From JAKAWM01 sp049966695 (GTDB lineage: Bacteria > Actinomycetota > Acidimicrobiia > Acidimicrobiales > Palsa-688): a stretch of DNA of 27,329 nucleotides. A program made the translations under genes and the position numbers. The notes below the pieces were generated by a model, which was given only the letters and a program-made list of their open reading frames with translations, did no database searches and was not told the origin of the DNA. Positions 7,868-15,986 of this stretch are shown piece after piece (the first letter of the stretch is position 1; each line of letters starts with the position of its first letter). Location: positions 1 through 27,329 of the forward strand of contig JBMFUG010000031.1 of NCBI GenBank assembly GCA_049966695.1. The letters run 5' to 3'.

Positions 7868-8548
7868 TCACTCGTCCTCTGCCCAGTCGTAGGGGCCATC
7901 CGCTAGCCTTGCCGAGCGGCTCATGCTTGCGGCTTCGACCTGCGCCTGTGCGTGCTTGGCCGCCTCGATAAAAGCCTTCAACTTCATCGGGTCCTTCACC
8001 CCGGGTGATGCCTCGACGCCGGAAACTACGTCCACGCCCCACGGCCTGACCCTCGTGATGGCTGAGCCGACGTTGTCGGGATCCAGCCCTCCGGCCACCA
8101 CAAGCCGTTGCCCCTCGGGCACGTCAGCTGCCAACGCCCAATCGAAGACCTGGCCCGACCCAGGGTGGGCCGCATCCAGCAAGACCGCGTCAGCCCCGTA
8201 CTCGGCAGCCCGTGGCACCCGGACGTCCCCAGCGGGGAAGGCCTTGATAACCATCGGCACCCGCTCTCGGACCCAGCGTGTTTGCTCAGCAGTCTCCCGG
8301 CCGTGGAGCTGTGCCGCCTGCAAACCTGCCGCGTACACGATCTCAACAACTCGGCGAGGTGCCTCGTCCCGGAACACGCCCACCGTCAGCACCTCGTCGC
8401 GTGGTAGGCGCTTCACAATGTCCGCCACTTTTTGCGGGGTGACCTGACGGGGAGAAGGCGCGAATATGAAACCGACCGCACTGGCACCCATTGCCACTGC
8501 CAAGAGGGCGTCGTCTTCAGAAGTCGTCCCGCATACTTTTATGAACAC
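7868..8548 (-). CDS. trpF: Phosphoribosylanthranilate isomerase
   Basis: TrpF isomerises N-(5-phosphoribosyl)anthranilate to the carboxyphenylamino-deoxyribulose phosphate used by TrpC. The 226-aa (beta/alpha)8 protein starts with KVCGTTSEDDALLA, which holds the catalytic Cys. It continues with GASAVGFIFAPSPRQV, LHGRE, a VLLDAAHPGSGQVFDW segment with the catalytic Asp, VVAGGLDPDNV and VDVVSGVEASPGVKDPMKL for phosphate binding. The start is GTG at 8548, inside the last codons of trpC (10-bp overlap), with AAAGGG just upstream. The C-terminal tail after the barrel is about 20 residues longer than usual. A dedicated trpF is notable because many actinobacteria use the dual-function PriA instead. 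Confidence 0.94.
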   Translation of the reverse strand: MFIKVCGTTSEDDALLAVAMGASAVGFIFAPSPRQVTPQKVADIVKRLPRDEVLTVGVFRDEAPRRVVEIVYAAGLQAAQLHGRETAEQTRWVRERVPMVIKAFPAGDVRVPRAAEYGADAVLLDAAHPGSGQVFDWALAADVPEGQRLVVAGGLDPDNVGSAITRVRPWGVDVVSGVEASPGVKDPMKLKAFIEAAKHAQAQVEAASMSRSARLADGPYDWAEDE

Positions 8549-9357
8549 GGTGCCCTTTCGCCCCTTCGTACTTCCGCCCCAAACAGCTGGCGGAACGCCT
8601 CTTTCGGGTCGGGAGAAGCTACCAGAGCCTCCCCGACCAGGACGGCATCAAAGCCAGCGGAGACAAGCCGCTCCACGTCAAGTGCAGTCCTAACCCCCGA
8701 TTCTGCCACCCGTAGTACTTCGCTTGGGATGGCCTTGGCCACCCGGGCAGCACGGACCGGGTCAACCTCGAAAGTGCCGAGGTCGCGCTGGTTGACACCT
8801 ATCAGCGTGGCACCCTCCCTCAGGGCAATTTGGGCTTCGTCCTGGTCGTGGACCTCGACAAGCGCATCTAGCCCGAGCTCCGCTGCCAGCTTGAGCATGT
8901 CTCGCAGCTGCGTGGCCGACAACGCTCTCACTATTAGCAAGAGCGCGTCAGCCCCCATAAGACGGGCATCGCAGACATCGGCCAGGCTCACCGCGAAATC
9001 TTTGCGGAGCACTGGCAAGTCAACAGCAGCTCTCGCTTCGGCCAAGTCAGCGGCCGAACCTCCGAAGAACTCGGCGTCGGTGAGCACCGACAAGCACGCT
9101 GCCCCACAGTCCGCATAAAGACGGGCCATGGTGCCCGGTACGAGGTCGGGTGCCAGCACGCCTCTAGAAGGGCTCCGTCGCTTCAGCTCGGCTATGACTG
9201 CTGGGACGCTTGGCCCTTTAGCCGACTTCAGGGCCTCGGCAAAGCCCCTGACGGGCGGGCAGTGCCTTGCTCGCTCGACCAGCTCGCTTAAGTCGCGCCG
9301 GTCCCTGGCAGCTACCGCTCGATGAGCGGCGAGGATCGAAGCTAGGTAGTCGCCCAT
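8539..9357 (-). CDS. trpC: Indole-3-glycerol phosphate synthase
   Basis: TrpC closes the indole ring, converting carboxyphenylamino-deoxyribulose phosphate to indole-3-glycerol phosphate. From ATG 9357 the protein is 272 aa, the usual family length, beginning MGDYLASILAAHR. Diagnostic segments are VIAELKRRSPSRG (catalytic Lys), LPVLRKDF, ALLLIVRAL, LVEVHD, GVNQRDLGTF, VAESGV and AVLVGEALV. The frame stays open to ATG 9423 or 9432, adding 22-25 residues without family resemblance. The shorter start also leaves 86 bp for the divergent promoters shared with the response-regulator gene. It is the first gene of trpCFBA; trpE, trpG and trpD are not in the window. Confidence 0.94.
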   Translation of the reverse strand: MGDYLASILAAHRAVAARDRRDLSELVERARHCPPVRGFAEALKSAKGPSVPAVIAELKRRSPSRGVLAPDLVPGTMARLYADCGAACLSVLTDAEFFGGSAADLAEARAAVDLPVLRKDFAVSLADVCDARLMGADALLLIVRALSATQLRDMLKLAAELGLDALVEVHDQDEAQIALREGATLIGVNQRDLGTFEVDPVRAARVAKAIPSEVLRVAESGVRTALDVERLVSAGFDAVLVGEALVASPDPKEAFRQLFGAEVRRGERAPCS

Positions 9358-9443
9358 TTTGCCCGCCAGCCTAGCCTGAGCCGCAAGAGCCCATTGCGAC
9401 GTGCCCACCAGTTCGCTGCTCATAGCTGACATGCTTTATAGGT
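9358..9443. promoter_or_regulatory. Divergent promoter region, trpC / response regulator
   Basis: If trpC starts at 9357, these 86 bp must carry the start signals of both divergent operons. A TTTATA box at 9435-9440 lies just before the response-regulator ATG (9444), which has no Shine-Dalgarno sequence, hinting at a leaderless or very short 5' end. No trp attenuator, leader peptide or T-box is visible in this gap. Confidence 0.4.
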
Positions 9444-10124
9444 ATGGGTGGTGAACTAGGGACGATCGTGGTGGTCGAGGACGACACCAACATCGCCGAC
9501 CTGGTGGACATGTACCTGCGACGCGAAGGCTTTCGCGTCGTGCAGGCGGCCACAGGTGAGGCGGGGTTACTGGCCATAGAGCACGAGCACCCTCGGCTTG
9601 CCATCTTGGACATTGGCCTGCCAGGGGGCATAGACGGCCTAGAGATCTGCCGCCGGGCACGGGCAAGGCAGGCGTTACCCGTCTTGGTTCTCACCGCCCG
9701 GGACAGCGAAGTCGACCGAGTCTTGGGGCTGGAGCTCGGCGCAGACGATTACGTGACCAAGCCGTTCTCGCCTCGTGAACTAGTAGCCCGGGTGAAGGCC
9801 ATCCTCCGCCGTTCAGACGGCCCGGGCCGTAACCGGAGCGAGATTTTGATGGCTGGCCGAGTTGAAGTAGACCTGGTGCGCCACGAAGCCAGGGTGGACG
9901 GCCAAGTCGTGCCTCTGGCGGCGAGAGAGTTCCAGTTGCTCGCGTTCCTGGCTGAGCGGCCGGGGCGCGCCCTGAGCCGTCAGCAGCTCCTGGACGGCGT
10001 GTGGGGACCTGGCTGGTACGGCGACGATAGGACCGTTGACGCTCACGTGCGCAACCTTCGCAAGAAGCTAGGCGAAGCTTTGCCCTTGAGCACCGTCTGG
10101 GGAATGGGCTACCGGCTCGGTTAG
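9444..10124 (+). CDS. OmpR/PhoB-family response regulator
   Basis: This is a DNA-binding response regulator of 226 aa. The receiver domain (about residues 6-120) has the acidic pair Asp13/Asp14, the phospho-acceptor Asp56 in AILDIGLPGG, Thr in VLTARD and the conserved Lys106 in YVTKPFSP. The winged-helix effector domain (about 130-225) has the family's REFQLLAFLAERPGRALSR, TVDAHVRNLRKKLG and a C-terminal WGMGYRLG. It is 30 bp upstream of the sensor kinase gene, so they form a two-component pair. The regulon is not indicated by the sequence; it is divergent from trp and 2 kb from the hydrogen genes. ATG 9444 is the only reasonable start. Confidence 0.93.
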   Translation: MGGELGTIVVVEDDTNIADLVDMYLRREGFRVVQAATGEAGLLAIEHEHPRLAILDIGLPGGIDGLEICRRARARQALPVLVLTARDSEVDRVLGLELGADDYVTKPFSPRELVARVKAILRRSDGPGRNRSEILMAGRVEVDLVRHEARVDGQVVPLAAREFQLLAFLAERPGRALSRQQLLDGVWGPGWYGDDRTVDAHVRNLRKKLGEALPLSTVWGMGYRLG

Positions 10125-10154
10125 GCCGGCCAGCCAGGTAGTAGGGTTGTCACG

Positions 10155-11633
10155 TTGCGTCGGCGCATCAGCCTCACCATGGTGGCAATGGTTGCTGGCG
10201 CTCTTGTGCTAGCTGGTCTTGGCACGCTCGGGCTCACCACGCTCGACAGCGTCTACCAGACCCAGTCCCAGCTCGTGACCGAAGCCCGCCAGCTCAGCCA
10301 GGGCTTGCAACAAGAAGTGACGGCTGGCAACCCGCGCCACCCACTGGCGGTCCTGCGTAGCGCGATAAGCGTCCTCAAGGCACCGCTCGGCCTGGAAGGC
10401 GAGGCCGTGTTCGCTCTCACTCCGCAGGGTGACCCGTACAACTTCCTAGACCCCAAAGCGCCGCTCGACCTGCCCGGCGGGCTACGCCCAGGCGACATGG
10501 ACATGGCCCAGCTGATAATAAGCCAGTCGGACAGTGGCCATCGTGGACGGCTGGCCTGGGCTGCGTACCTTTTTTCCACCAAGTACCCCGTGGCAAGGGC
10601 GCGACGCTTTGACGTGGTCAACCTGGTAGTGCTTTTGACTCGGCAGGCGCCGACCGGCATCACGAGGGCCACTTATTGGTTCGGCGTGGCGGCCGCCTTG
10701 ACATTGGTTATATCCCTCGTGGTTGCCAACCGCCTTGGCTACCGCATAGCGCGCCCGCTAGCGGACACTGAGGCGGTGACGCGGCGCATCGCTGAAGGCG
10801 ACCTCAACGCTCGGGCTCCCGTGCCAGAGAGGGAGGGCCCCGAGCTGAAATCGCTTGCCCGGTCCGTCAACCAGATGGCAGACAGCCTGGAGCGCGCACG
10901 GGGTGCTCAGCAGCAGTTCTTGATGTCAGTGTCCCACGACCTGCGCACCCCCCTCACGTCGATCCGGGGTTTCGCCGAAGCGATCGCCGATGGGACAGCG
11001 GCAGACCTGGCCCACGCCACCGGCGTTATCACAAGCGAGTCCCGCCGCCTGGAGCGCCTCGTAGGCGACCTATTGGAGCTCGCCAAGCTACAGTCGGGCG
11101 CCTTCAGCCTCCGCTTGGGGGCTGTGGACGCCGGCAGGGTGGCCGAAGAGGTCGCCTCAGCTTTTGGCCCGCGCGCGTCCGACCTCGGCCTTTGTCTCCA
11201 AGTTAGCACCGCAAGTCCCGCAGCGGTGCTCTGCGAGGCTGATCCCGACCGCCTTGGCCAGGTCGTCGCCAACCTAACGGAGAACGCTCTTAATTACGCC
11301 GCCTCAACAGTCAGCGTCCGCGTCGAAGCGCCTACCCGAAATGGAGACGGCCCGTCTGTACTCGTGGAGGACGACGGGCCTGGTATAGCCCAAGCAGAGC
11401 GCTCGGTTGTCTTCGAACGGTTGTTCCGCTCTAGCTCTATTGCGGGGCGCAACCTCGGAGGGGGGTCGGGGCTCGGCCTCGCGATCGTAAAAGAGCTCGT
11501 AGACGCCATGGGAGGGACAGTCCGAGCCGAGCCAGCCGCGAGCGGCGGCACGCTCATGGTCGTGAGGCTGAGGCCAGCCCCCTTCAAACGTTTGCAGCCA
11601 CGCCCCTCCGAGACCCCGTTTGCCGCAGGCTAG
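10155..11633 (+). CDS. Membrane sensor histidine kinase
   Basis: This 492-aa kinase is the likely partner of the upstream response regulator. It has one N-terminal membrane segment (about residues 6-29), an extracytoplasmic sensor region (about 30-170) without a recognised fold, and a second membrane segment (about 172-195). A HAMP linker follows (about 196-250). The HisKA dimerisation domain carries phospho-acceptor His261 in SVSHDLRTPLTSIRGFAE. The HATPase domain has the N box NLTENALNYA, the G1 box VEDDGPGIA and the G2 box GGGSGLGLAIVKELV. The predicted start is TTG 10155, with AGGG about nine bases upstream; ATG 10179 is an in-frame alternative that would clip the membrane segment. The signal sensed is unknown. 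Confidence 0.92.
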   Translation: MRRRISLTMVAMVAGALVLAGLGTLGLTTLDSVYQTQSQLVTEARQLSQGLQQEVTAGNPRHPLAVLRSAISVLKAPLGLEGEAVFALTPQGDPYNFLDPKAPLDLPGGLRPGDMDMAQLIISQSDSGHRGRLAWAAYLFSTKYPVARARRFDVVNLVVLLTRQAPTGITRATYWFGVAAALTLVISLVVANRLGYRIARPLADTEAVTRRIAEGDLNARAPVPEREGPELKSLARSVNQMADSLERARGAQQQFLMSVSHDLRTPLTSIRGFAEAIADGTAADLAHATGVITSESRRLERLVGDLLELAKLQSGAFSLRLGAVDAGRVAEEVASAFGPRASDLGLCLQVSTASPAAVLCEADPDRLGQVVANLTENALNYAASTVSVRVEAPTRNGDGPSVLVEDDGPGIAQAERSVVFERLFRSSSIAGRNLGGGSGLGLAIVKELVDAMGGTVRAEPAASGGTLMVVRLRPAPFKRLQPRPSETPFAAG

Positions 11634-11808
11634 GTTCACTTCCAGCGAAGCTCCCTTCGCGGCGCAAAGCGCGCTAGCGCTTGACCCGGCGCCGTGCCTT
11701 GGTCCCCTCTCGCCGGGACGATCGGCCCTGCTAGACAAGCAAAGCCGCCTCGTAACCTTGAGGATATAGGCCTCGGCTCAGTGCCGGTTTACAAGGAGAG
11801 CTAAGCAC
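11634..11808. other. Gap between sensor kinase and ferredoxin genes
   Basis: These 175 bp contain no gene. They should contain the ferredoxin promoter. A clear AAGGAG ribosome site at 11793-11798 sits ten bases ahead of the GTG start at 11809, which fixes that start. Confidence 0.6.
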
Positions 11809-12039
11809 GTGAAGGTATGGATCGAACAGGACTACTGCACAGGGGACGGCCTATGCGAGGAGCTGTGCCCCCAGGTCTTCCGGCTCGCCGACGATGGGCT
11901 GGCCTATGTGATGGCGGACGGCCAGCCCCGCGACGCCAGCGGCAAGACTGGCATCGTTGCCGTACCCCCTGAGCTCGAAGACGATGTGCTGAGCGCCCAG
12001 GCACAGTGCGCCGGTGAATGCATCTACGTAGAGCAATAA
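11809..12039 (+). CDS. Small ferredoxin, CxxDxxC type
   Basis: This 76-aa electron carrier has a single cluster. Its N-terminal motif is C10-x2-D13-x2-C16-x3-C20-P, and C67/C71 lie near the C-terminus in QCAGECIYVE. An Asp in place of the second Cys is typical of Pyrococcus-type [4Fe-4S] and many actinobacterial [3Fe-4S]/[4Fe-4S] ferredoxins, where Asp can ligate a fourth iron or leave a 3Fe cluster. A second Cys pair could form a disulfide, as in the Pyrococcus protein. It starts at GTG 11809 with AAGGAG. The gene faces the nifJ gene tail to tail, so it may serve PFOR or Hox, but it is not in their operon; P450-type partners are also possible for this family. Confidence 0.88.
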   Translation: MKVWIEQDYCTGDGLCEELCPQVFRLADDGLAYVMADGQPRDASGKTGIVAVPPELEDDVLSAQAQCAGECIYVEQ

Positions 12040-12062
12040 AGCTGCCGAGCAATAAAGCTGCC
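12031..12062 (+). repeat. 16-bp tandem duplication spanning the ferredoxin stop codon
   Basis: GAGCAATAAAGCTGCC occurs twice in a row (12031-12046, 12047-12062). The first copy contains the last two codons and the TAA stop of the ferredoxin gene; the second lies in the 3' untranslated region. This is consistent with a slippage duplication. Confidence 0.85.
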
Positions 12063-12260
12063 GGGGTGCCACGCCAAGCCTATTCGCGCACCTGTCTAAG
12101 CTAGTTAGTGCGCGCCGTGCACGCTGTAGGTTAGCGCTTCGCAAGCCGACGAAGCCCTTACAAGGGCTACCGGCATATGGACACGCCAGCTCACAGCAGA
12201 GCCGGCGGCGGAGCTGGGCCGGCGGCCCAAGCACCCCGGGCCGCTTGCGTAGCGCCGTGC
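12040..12260. other. Convergent gap between ferredoxin and nifJ
   Basis: These 221 bp hold no gene. A short hairpin AGCCCT-TACA-AGGGCT (12153-12168) lies between the two convergent stops and might help end transcription from both sides, but it has only six base pairs and no T-run. Confidence 0.4.
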
Positions 12261-15200
12261 CTATGCTTCGCTCGTTACATCTGCGTTTTGCGCTGAAGGC
12301 GTTACATCTGCGTTTTGGGCTGACGGCACTGTGGGGCGTTCCATAGCCGCCAACTGGCTGTAGTAACGCCAGCGCTGCGCAGTGTCCGCCTCCAAAAGCT
12401 CGAGCAAGCGGGCGGCAAGTTCGGGGTCACGTCGGGTTAGCGACGCAAAACGGGCCTCAGATCTTGCGAAGTCGGCAACAGGCAAGGTCGGCTCTTTCGA
12501 GTCCAGCTGCAAGGGCCTGTTCGAGGCCGTGGGACTTGGGCGGAACCGGTACAGGGGCCAGTAACCTGAGCGCACAGCGTCCTTTTGGTGGGCAAGCGAC
12601 TCTGCCATGTCTATGCCGTGCTCGATGCACGACGCGTAAGCTATCACCAGGGAGGGCCCCGGATGGGCATCCGCCTCCAAGAGGGCTTTGATCGTCTGGA
12701 TGTCGCTCGCCCCCAAGGCTACCTGGGCCACGAACACGTTGCCATAGGCCCGGGCCGTAGCTCCCAGGTCTTTTTTGGCCGTGGGCTTACCAGAAGCAGC
12801 AAAACGCGCCACCGCCCCACGCGGAGTTGACTTCGACGCTTGGCCTCCGGTGTTGGAGTACACCTCAGTGTCAAGGACAAGTACGTTAACATTGGCACCC
12901 GAAGACAGCACGTGGTCAAGCCCCCCAAAGCCGATGTCGTAAGCCCACCCGTCGCCACCGACGATCCACACGCTTTTGCTCACGAGCGCGTCCACTAAAG
13001 TGCCAAGGCGAGCTGCCCGAGCAGCGGTGCTATCGGGCCGCTCAGCCCCCCTTCCGTCGCCGTTGCCCGAAGACGCAAGCTCCGCCAACTTTTCCTTCAG
13101 CTTGGCGACCCTGCGCCGCTGGGCGAAGATCTCCTCTTCGGTGGCCTGCGAGGCGTTGAGCACCTCACTTGCAAGCTCCTCGCCGACTTCATTGGCCAGG
13201 CCACCAAGAAGCGACCTAGCCGCTTTTTGCTGGGCCTCTAGACCAAGACGGATCCCAAGCCCGAACTCTGCGTTGTCCTCGAACAACGAGTTCGCCCAAG
13301 CGGGCCCACGCCCCTCCTCGTTCGCCGACCACGGCGTAGTAGGCAGGTTGCCGCCGTATATCGACGAGCACCCAGTCGCGTTGGCGACAAGCAGGCGGTC
13401 ACCGAACAACTGCGAAAGCAGCTTTAAGTAAGGTGTTTCGCCACAGCCTGCACAAGCCCCGGAAAATTCAAACAGCGGCTCCAAGACCGCCGCTCCCTTC
13501 ACGGAGTCGTGCGGCAGAGCCGACCTGTCCACGTTGGGTAGCGAGCTGAAGTACTCCCAGTTCGCGAGCTCGGTTGCCCTGTGCTCCTCAACCGGCGCCA
13601 TCTCGAGGGACTTGTGGCCCGGCTCTGTCCTAGAGCGCGCCGTACAAGCCTCCACGCAGACGCCGCACCCCGTGCAGTCGTCCGGTGAGACCTGGACCGC
13701 CAACAGGTGGCCGGCCAGGTCCTTTGAGCGGAACGGCTTGTACTGAAAGTCCTCAGGTGGAGGGCCACTTTCCTCCAGCGCCTCTGGAGCGAACACTTTC
13801 ATGCGTATAGCAGCATGGGGGCACACTATGGCACATTTGCCGCAGTCAGTGCAGATAGACGGGTCCCATACAGGTACCTCAGTCGCTATACGACGCTTTT
13901 CAAGACAGCTCGTGCCGCTTGGGAACTTGCCGTCCGCTGGGAGAACGGAGGTCGGGAGCTTATCGCCCTCACCGGCTATCAGCCTCAACGTCACGTCACG
14001 GATAAACGAGCTACGGCCATTAAAGCGCGCGCTAGCAAGTGCCGGGTGCTCGCTCCCCGCCGCGACAGCCGACGACACCAAATCCCCCACCTGCTTGCGA
14101 CCAGCGGCCTGGGCGGCCACCTCCACGCGCGACAGCCCACCAAGCGCCCCGTCGACCGCGGCGAAGTTGCGCTCGACCACTGCCTGCCCACGTTTGCCGT
14201 AAGTCTTCTCGATAGCCGCCTTGATCTCCTTGATGGCCTGGTCAACAGGCAAAACCTTGGACAGGGCGAAAAAGCACACTTGCATGACCGTGTTGACCCT
14301 GCCGCCAAGCCCCGCTTCACGCGCGATCTTTTGACCGTCTACAACCCAAAGGTCGATGCCCTTGCTCGTAATTGCACCCCGCACTTGTGACGGCAGGTGC
14401 TGCCACACTTCGTCCGCAGGGTACGGGCAGTTCAACAGGAAGGTAGCCCCCGGCTTGGCAACGCCGAGCACGTCGGCACGTTCGAGCAAGCCAAAGTGGT
14501 GGCAAGCTACGAAATCTGCACCGTTCACGAGGTAGGTCGAAGAGATGCGCTGCGGGCCGAAGCGCAGGTGCGACACCGTCATCGCGCCGGACTTTTTGGA
14601 GTCGTAAACGAAGTAGCCCTGGGCAAAATAGTGTGCTGCGTTGGCAATGATCTTGGCGCTGTTCTTGTTAGCCCCCACAGTGCCGTCTGAGCCCAGCCCA
14701 AAGAAAACCGCTTGCAGCTCGCCTGCAGGCCGCGGAGGTACGAAGTCCGGGTCCCACTGCAGGCTGAGCCCCGTAAGGTCGTCATTGATCCCCACACTGA
14801 AGTGCGGCTTTGGGAAGGGCTTCGCCAGCTCGTCGAAAACCGCCTTCGCCATCGCCGGCGTGAACTCCTTTGACCCTAGACCGTAGCGCCCACCTATGAC
14901 CACCGGCGCGGCCTTGAACGGCGCTTTGCCGGTAGCCAACCCCTCATCTATCGCAGCCCGAACGTCAAGGTAAAGCGGCTCACCGACGCTACCGGCCTCT
15001 TTGCAGCGGTCCAGCACGGCCACCGCCTTGACGCTCGGCGGTAACGCCTCGACCAGGGCCGAAGACGGGAACGGCCGGTAGAGCCTTACCTTGAGCACCC
15101 CCACCCGTTCGCCACGCGAAGCAAGGTGAGCGGCAGCCTCCTCGACCGTGCCTGCCGCCGAGCCCATTACGACGACAACCCTTTCGGCGTCTGATGGGCC

Positions 15201-15986
15201 CACGTACTCCACCAACTTGTAGCGCCGCCCGGTACGCTCCCAGAACGCAGCCAGTGTGCCTTGCACTATGGCGGGCACCTCGAGGTAAAACTTGTTAGCT
15301 GCTTCTCGTTCCTGGAAGAACACGTCCGGGTTTTGAGCAGTGCCGCGGACGTCGGGGTGGTCAGGGCTCATGCCATTGGCCCAGAAACGCAAAAGAGCCC
15401 CCTCGTCCACGAGCGAGGCGATGTCGGCTTCAGACAGAGGCGAGATGGTCGACAGCTCGTGAGAAGTCCTGAAGCCGTCAAAAAAGTGGACAAAAGGCAC
15501 CCGCGCCCGCAGCGTCGACAAGTGGGCTACAAGGGCCATGTCCTGGGCTTCTTGCACAGAGCTCGAGCACAACATCGCCCAACCGGTCGAACGCGCAGCC
15601 ATCACGTCGGAATGGTCGCCGAATATGGACAGAGCGTGGGTCGCGACGCTGCGTGCGGCCACATGTACCACACACGGCAGGAGCTCACCGGCGATCTTGA
15701 ACATGTTAGGGAGCATCAACAAAAGGCCCTGGGAAGCCGTGAAGGTGGTCGCGAGGGCACCCTTTTGCAGCGCTCCGTGCAAGGCTCCCGCAGCACCGGC
15801 TTCCGATTGCATCTCTATGATCGCGGGCACCTGGCCCCACAAGTTGGGCCGGCCCTCTGCCGCCCAGGCATCCGCATGCTCGCCCATTGGTGACGCCGGG
15901 GTGATCGGGTAAATAGCCACGACCTGGGACAGCTGGTAGGCGACCCGAGCAGCCGCCTCGTTGCCGTCTACGCAAAGCTCATGCAT
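12261..15986 (-). CDS. nifJ: Pyruvate:ferredoxin oxidoreductase, single-chain
   Basis: PFOR oxidatively decarboxylates pyruvate with CoA to acetyl-CoA, CO2 and reduced ferredoxin, or runs backwards to fix CO2. The 1241-aa single-chain form has all domains in order. The pyruvate/TPP domain I begins with NEAAARVAYQLSQ and AIYPITPASPMGEHAD. The gamma domain (SDGTVGANKNSAK) follows. Two [4Fe-4S] clusters are formed by C712/715/718/722 and C771/774/777/781. The third cluster uses C845, C848 and C1120. The TPP-binding GDGWAYDIGFGG lies at 1011-1022, and SNTGGQASKSTPRG follows. ATG 15986 lies inside the hoxH end (8-bp overlap) with AAGGTGA upstream, so translation is coupled to the hydrogenase. The C-terminus ends in a duplicated SAQNADVT peptide, probably from slippage. 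Confidence 0.95.
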   Translation of the reverse strand: MHELCVDGNEAAARVAYQLSQVVAIYPITPASPMGEHADAWAAEGRPNLWGQVPAIIEMQSEAGAAGALHGALQKGALATTFTASQGLLLMLPNMFKIAGELLPCVVHVAARSVATHALSIFGDHSDVMAARSTGWAMLCSSSVQEAQDMALVAHLSTLRARVPFVHFFDGFRTSHELSTISPLSEADIASLVDEGALLRFWANGMSPDHPDVRGTAQNPDVFFQEREAANKFYLEVPAIVQGTLAAFWERTGRRYKLVEYVGPSDAERVVVVMGSAAGTVEEAAAHLASRGERVGVLKVRLYRPFPSSALVEALPPSVKAVAVLDRCKEAGSVGEPLYLDVRAAIDEGLATGKAPFKAAPVVIGGRYGLGSKEFTPAMAKAVFDELAKPFPKPHFSVGINDDLTGLSLQWDPDFVPPRPAGELQAVFFGLGSDGTVGANKNSAKIIANAAHYFAQGYFVYDSKKSGAMTVSHLRFGPQRISSTYLVNGADFVACHHFGLLERADVLGVAKPGATFLLNCPYPADEVWQHLPSQVRGAITSKGIDLWVVDGQKIAREAGLGGRVNTVMQVCFFALSKVLPVDQAIKEIKAAIEKTYGKRGQAVVERNFAAVDGALGGLSRVEVAAQAAGRKQVGDLVSSAVAAGSEHPALASARFNGRSSFIRDVTLRLIAGEGDKLPTSVLPADGKFPSGTSCLEKRRIATEVPVWDPSICTDCGKCAIVCPHAAIRMKVFAPEALEESGPPPEDFQYKPFRSKDLAGHLLAVQVSPDDCTGCGVCVEACTARSRTEPGHKSLEMAPVEEHRATELANWEYFSSLPNVDRSALPHDSVKGAAVLEPLFEFSGACAGCGETPYLKLLSQLFGDRLLVANATGCSSIYGGNLPTTPWSANEEGRGPAWANSLFEDNAEFGLGIRLGLEAQQKAARSLLGGLANEVGEELASEVLNASQATEEEIFAQRRRVAKLKEKLAELASSGNGDGRGAERPDSTAARAARLGTLVDALVSKSVWIVGGDGWAYDIGFGGLDHVLSSGANVNVLVLDTEVYSNTGGQASKSTPRGAVARFAASGKPTAKKDLGATARAYGNVFVAQVALGASDIQTIKALLEADAHPGPSLVIAYASCIEHGIDMAESLAHQKDAVRSGYWPLYRFRPSPTASNRPLQLDSKEPTLPVADFARSEARFASLTRRDPELAARLLELLEADTAQRWRYYSQLAAMERPTVPSAQNADVTPSAQNADVTSEA
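12274..12327 (-). repeat. 27-bp tandem repeat in the 3' end of nifJ
   Basis: Two 27-bp copies (12274-12300 and 12301-12327) differ at two positions and encode the tandem peptide SAQNADVTP / SAQNADVTS at the C-terminus of PFOR. The reading frame is kept. The tail lies beyond the conserved protein and is probably tolerated rather than functional. Confidence 0.85.

Noticed and set aside
15261..15893. 210-codon plus-strand open frame opposite nifJ
   Set aside because: It is antisense to the highly conserved N-terminal PFOR domain, is rich in Arg/His/Gly with no recognisable motif, and is a typical GC-rich shadow frame.
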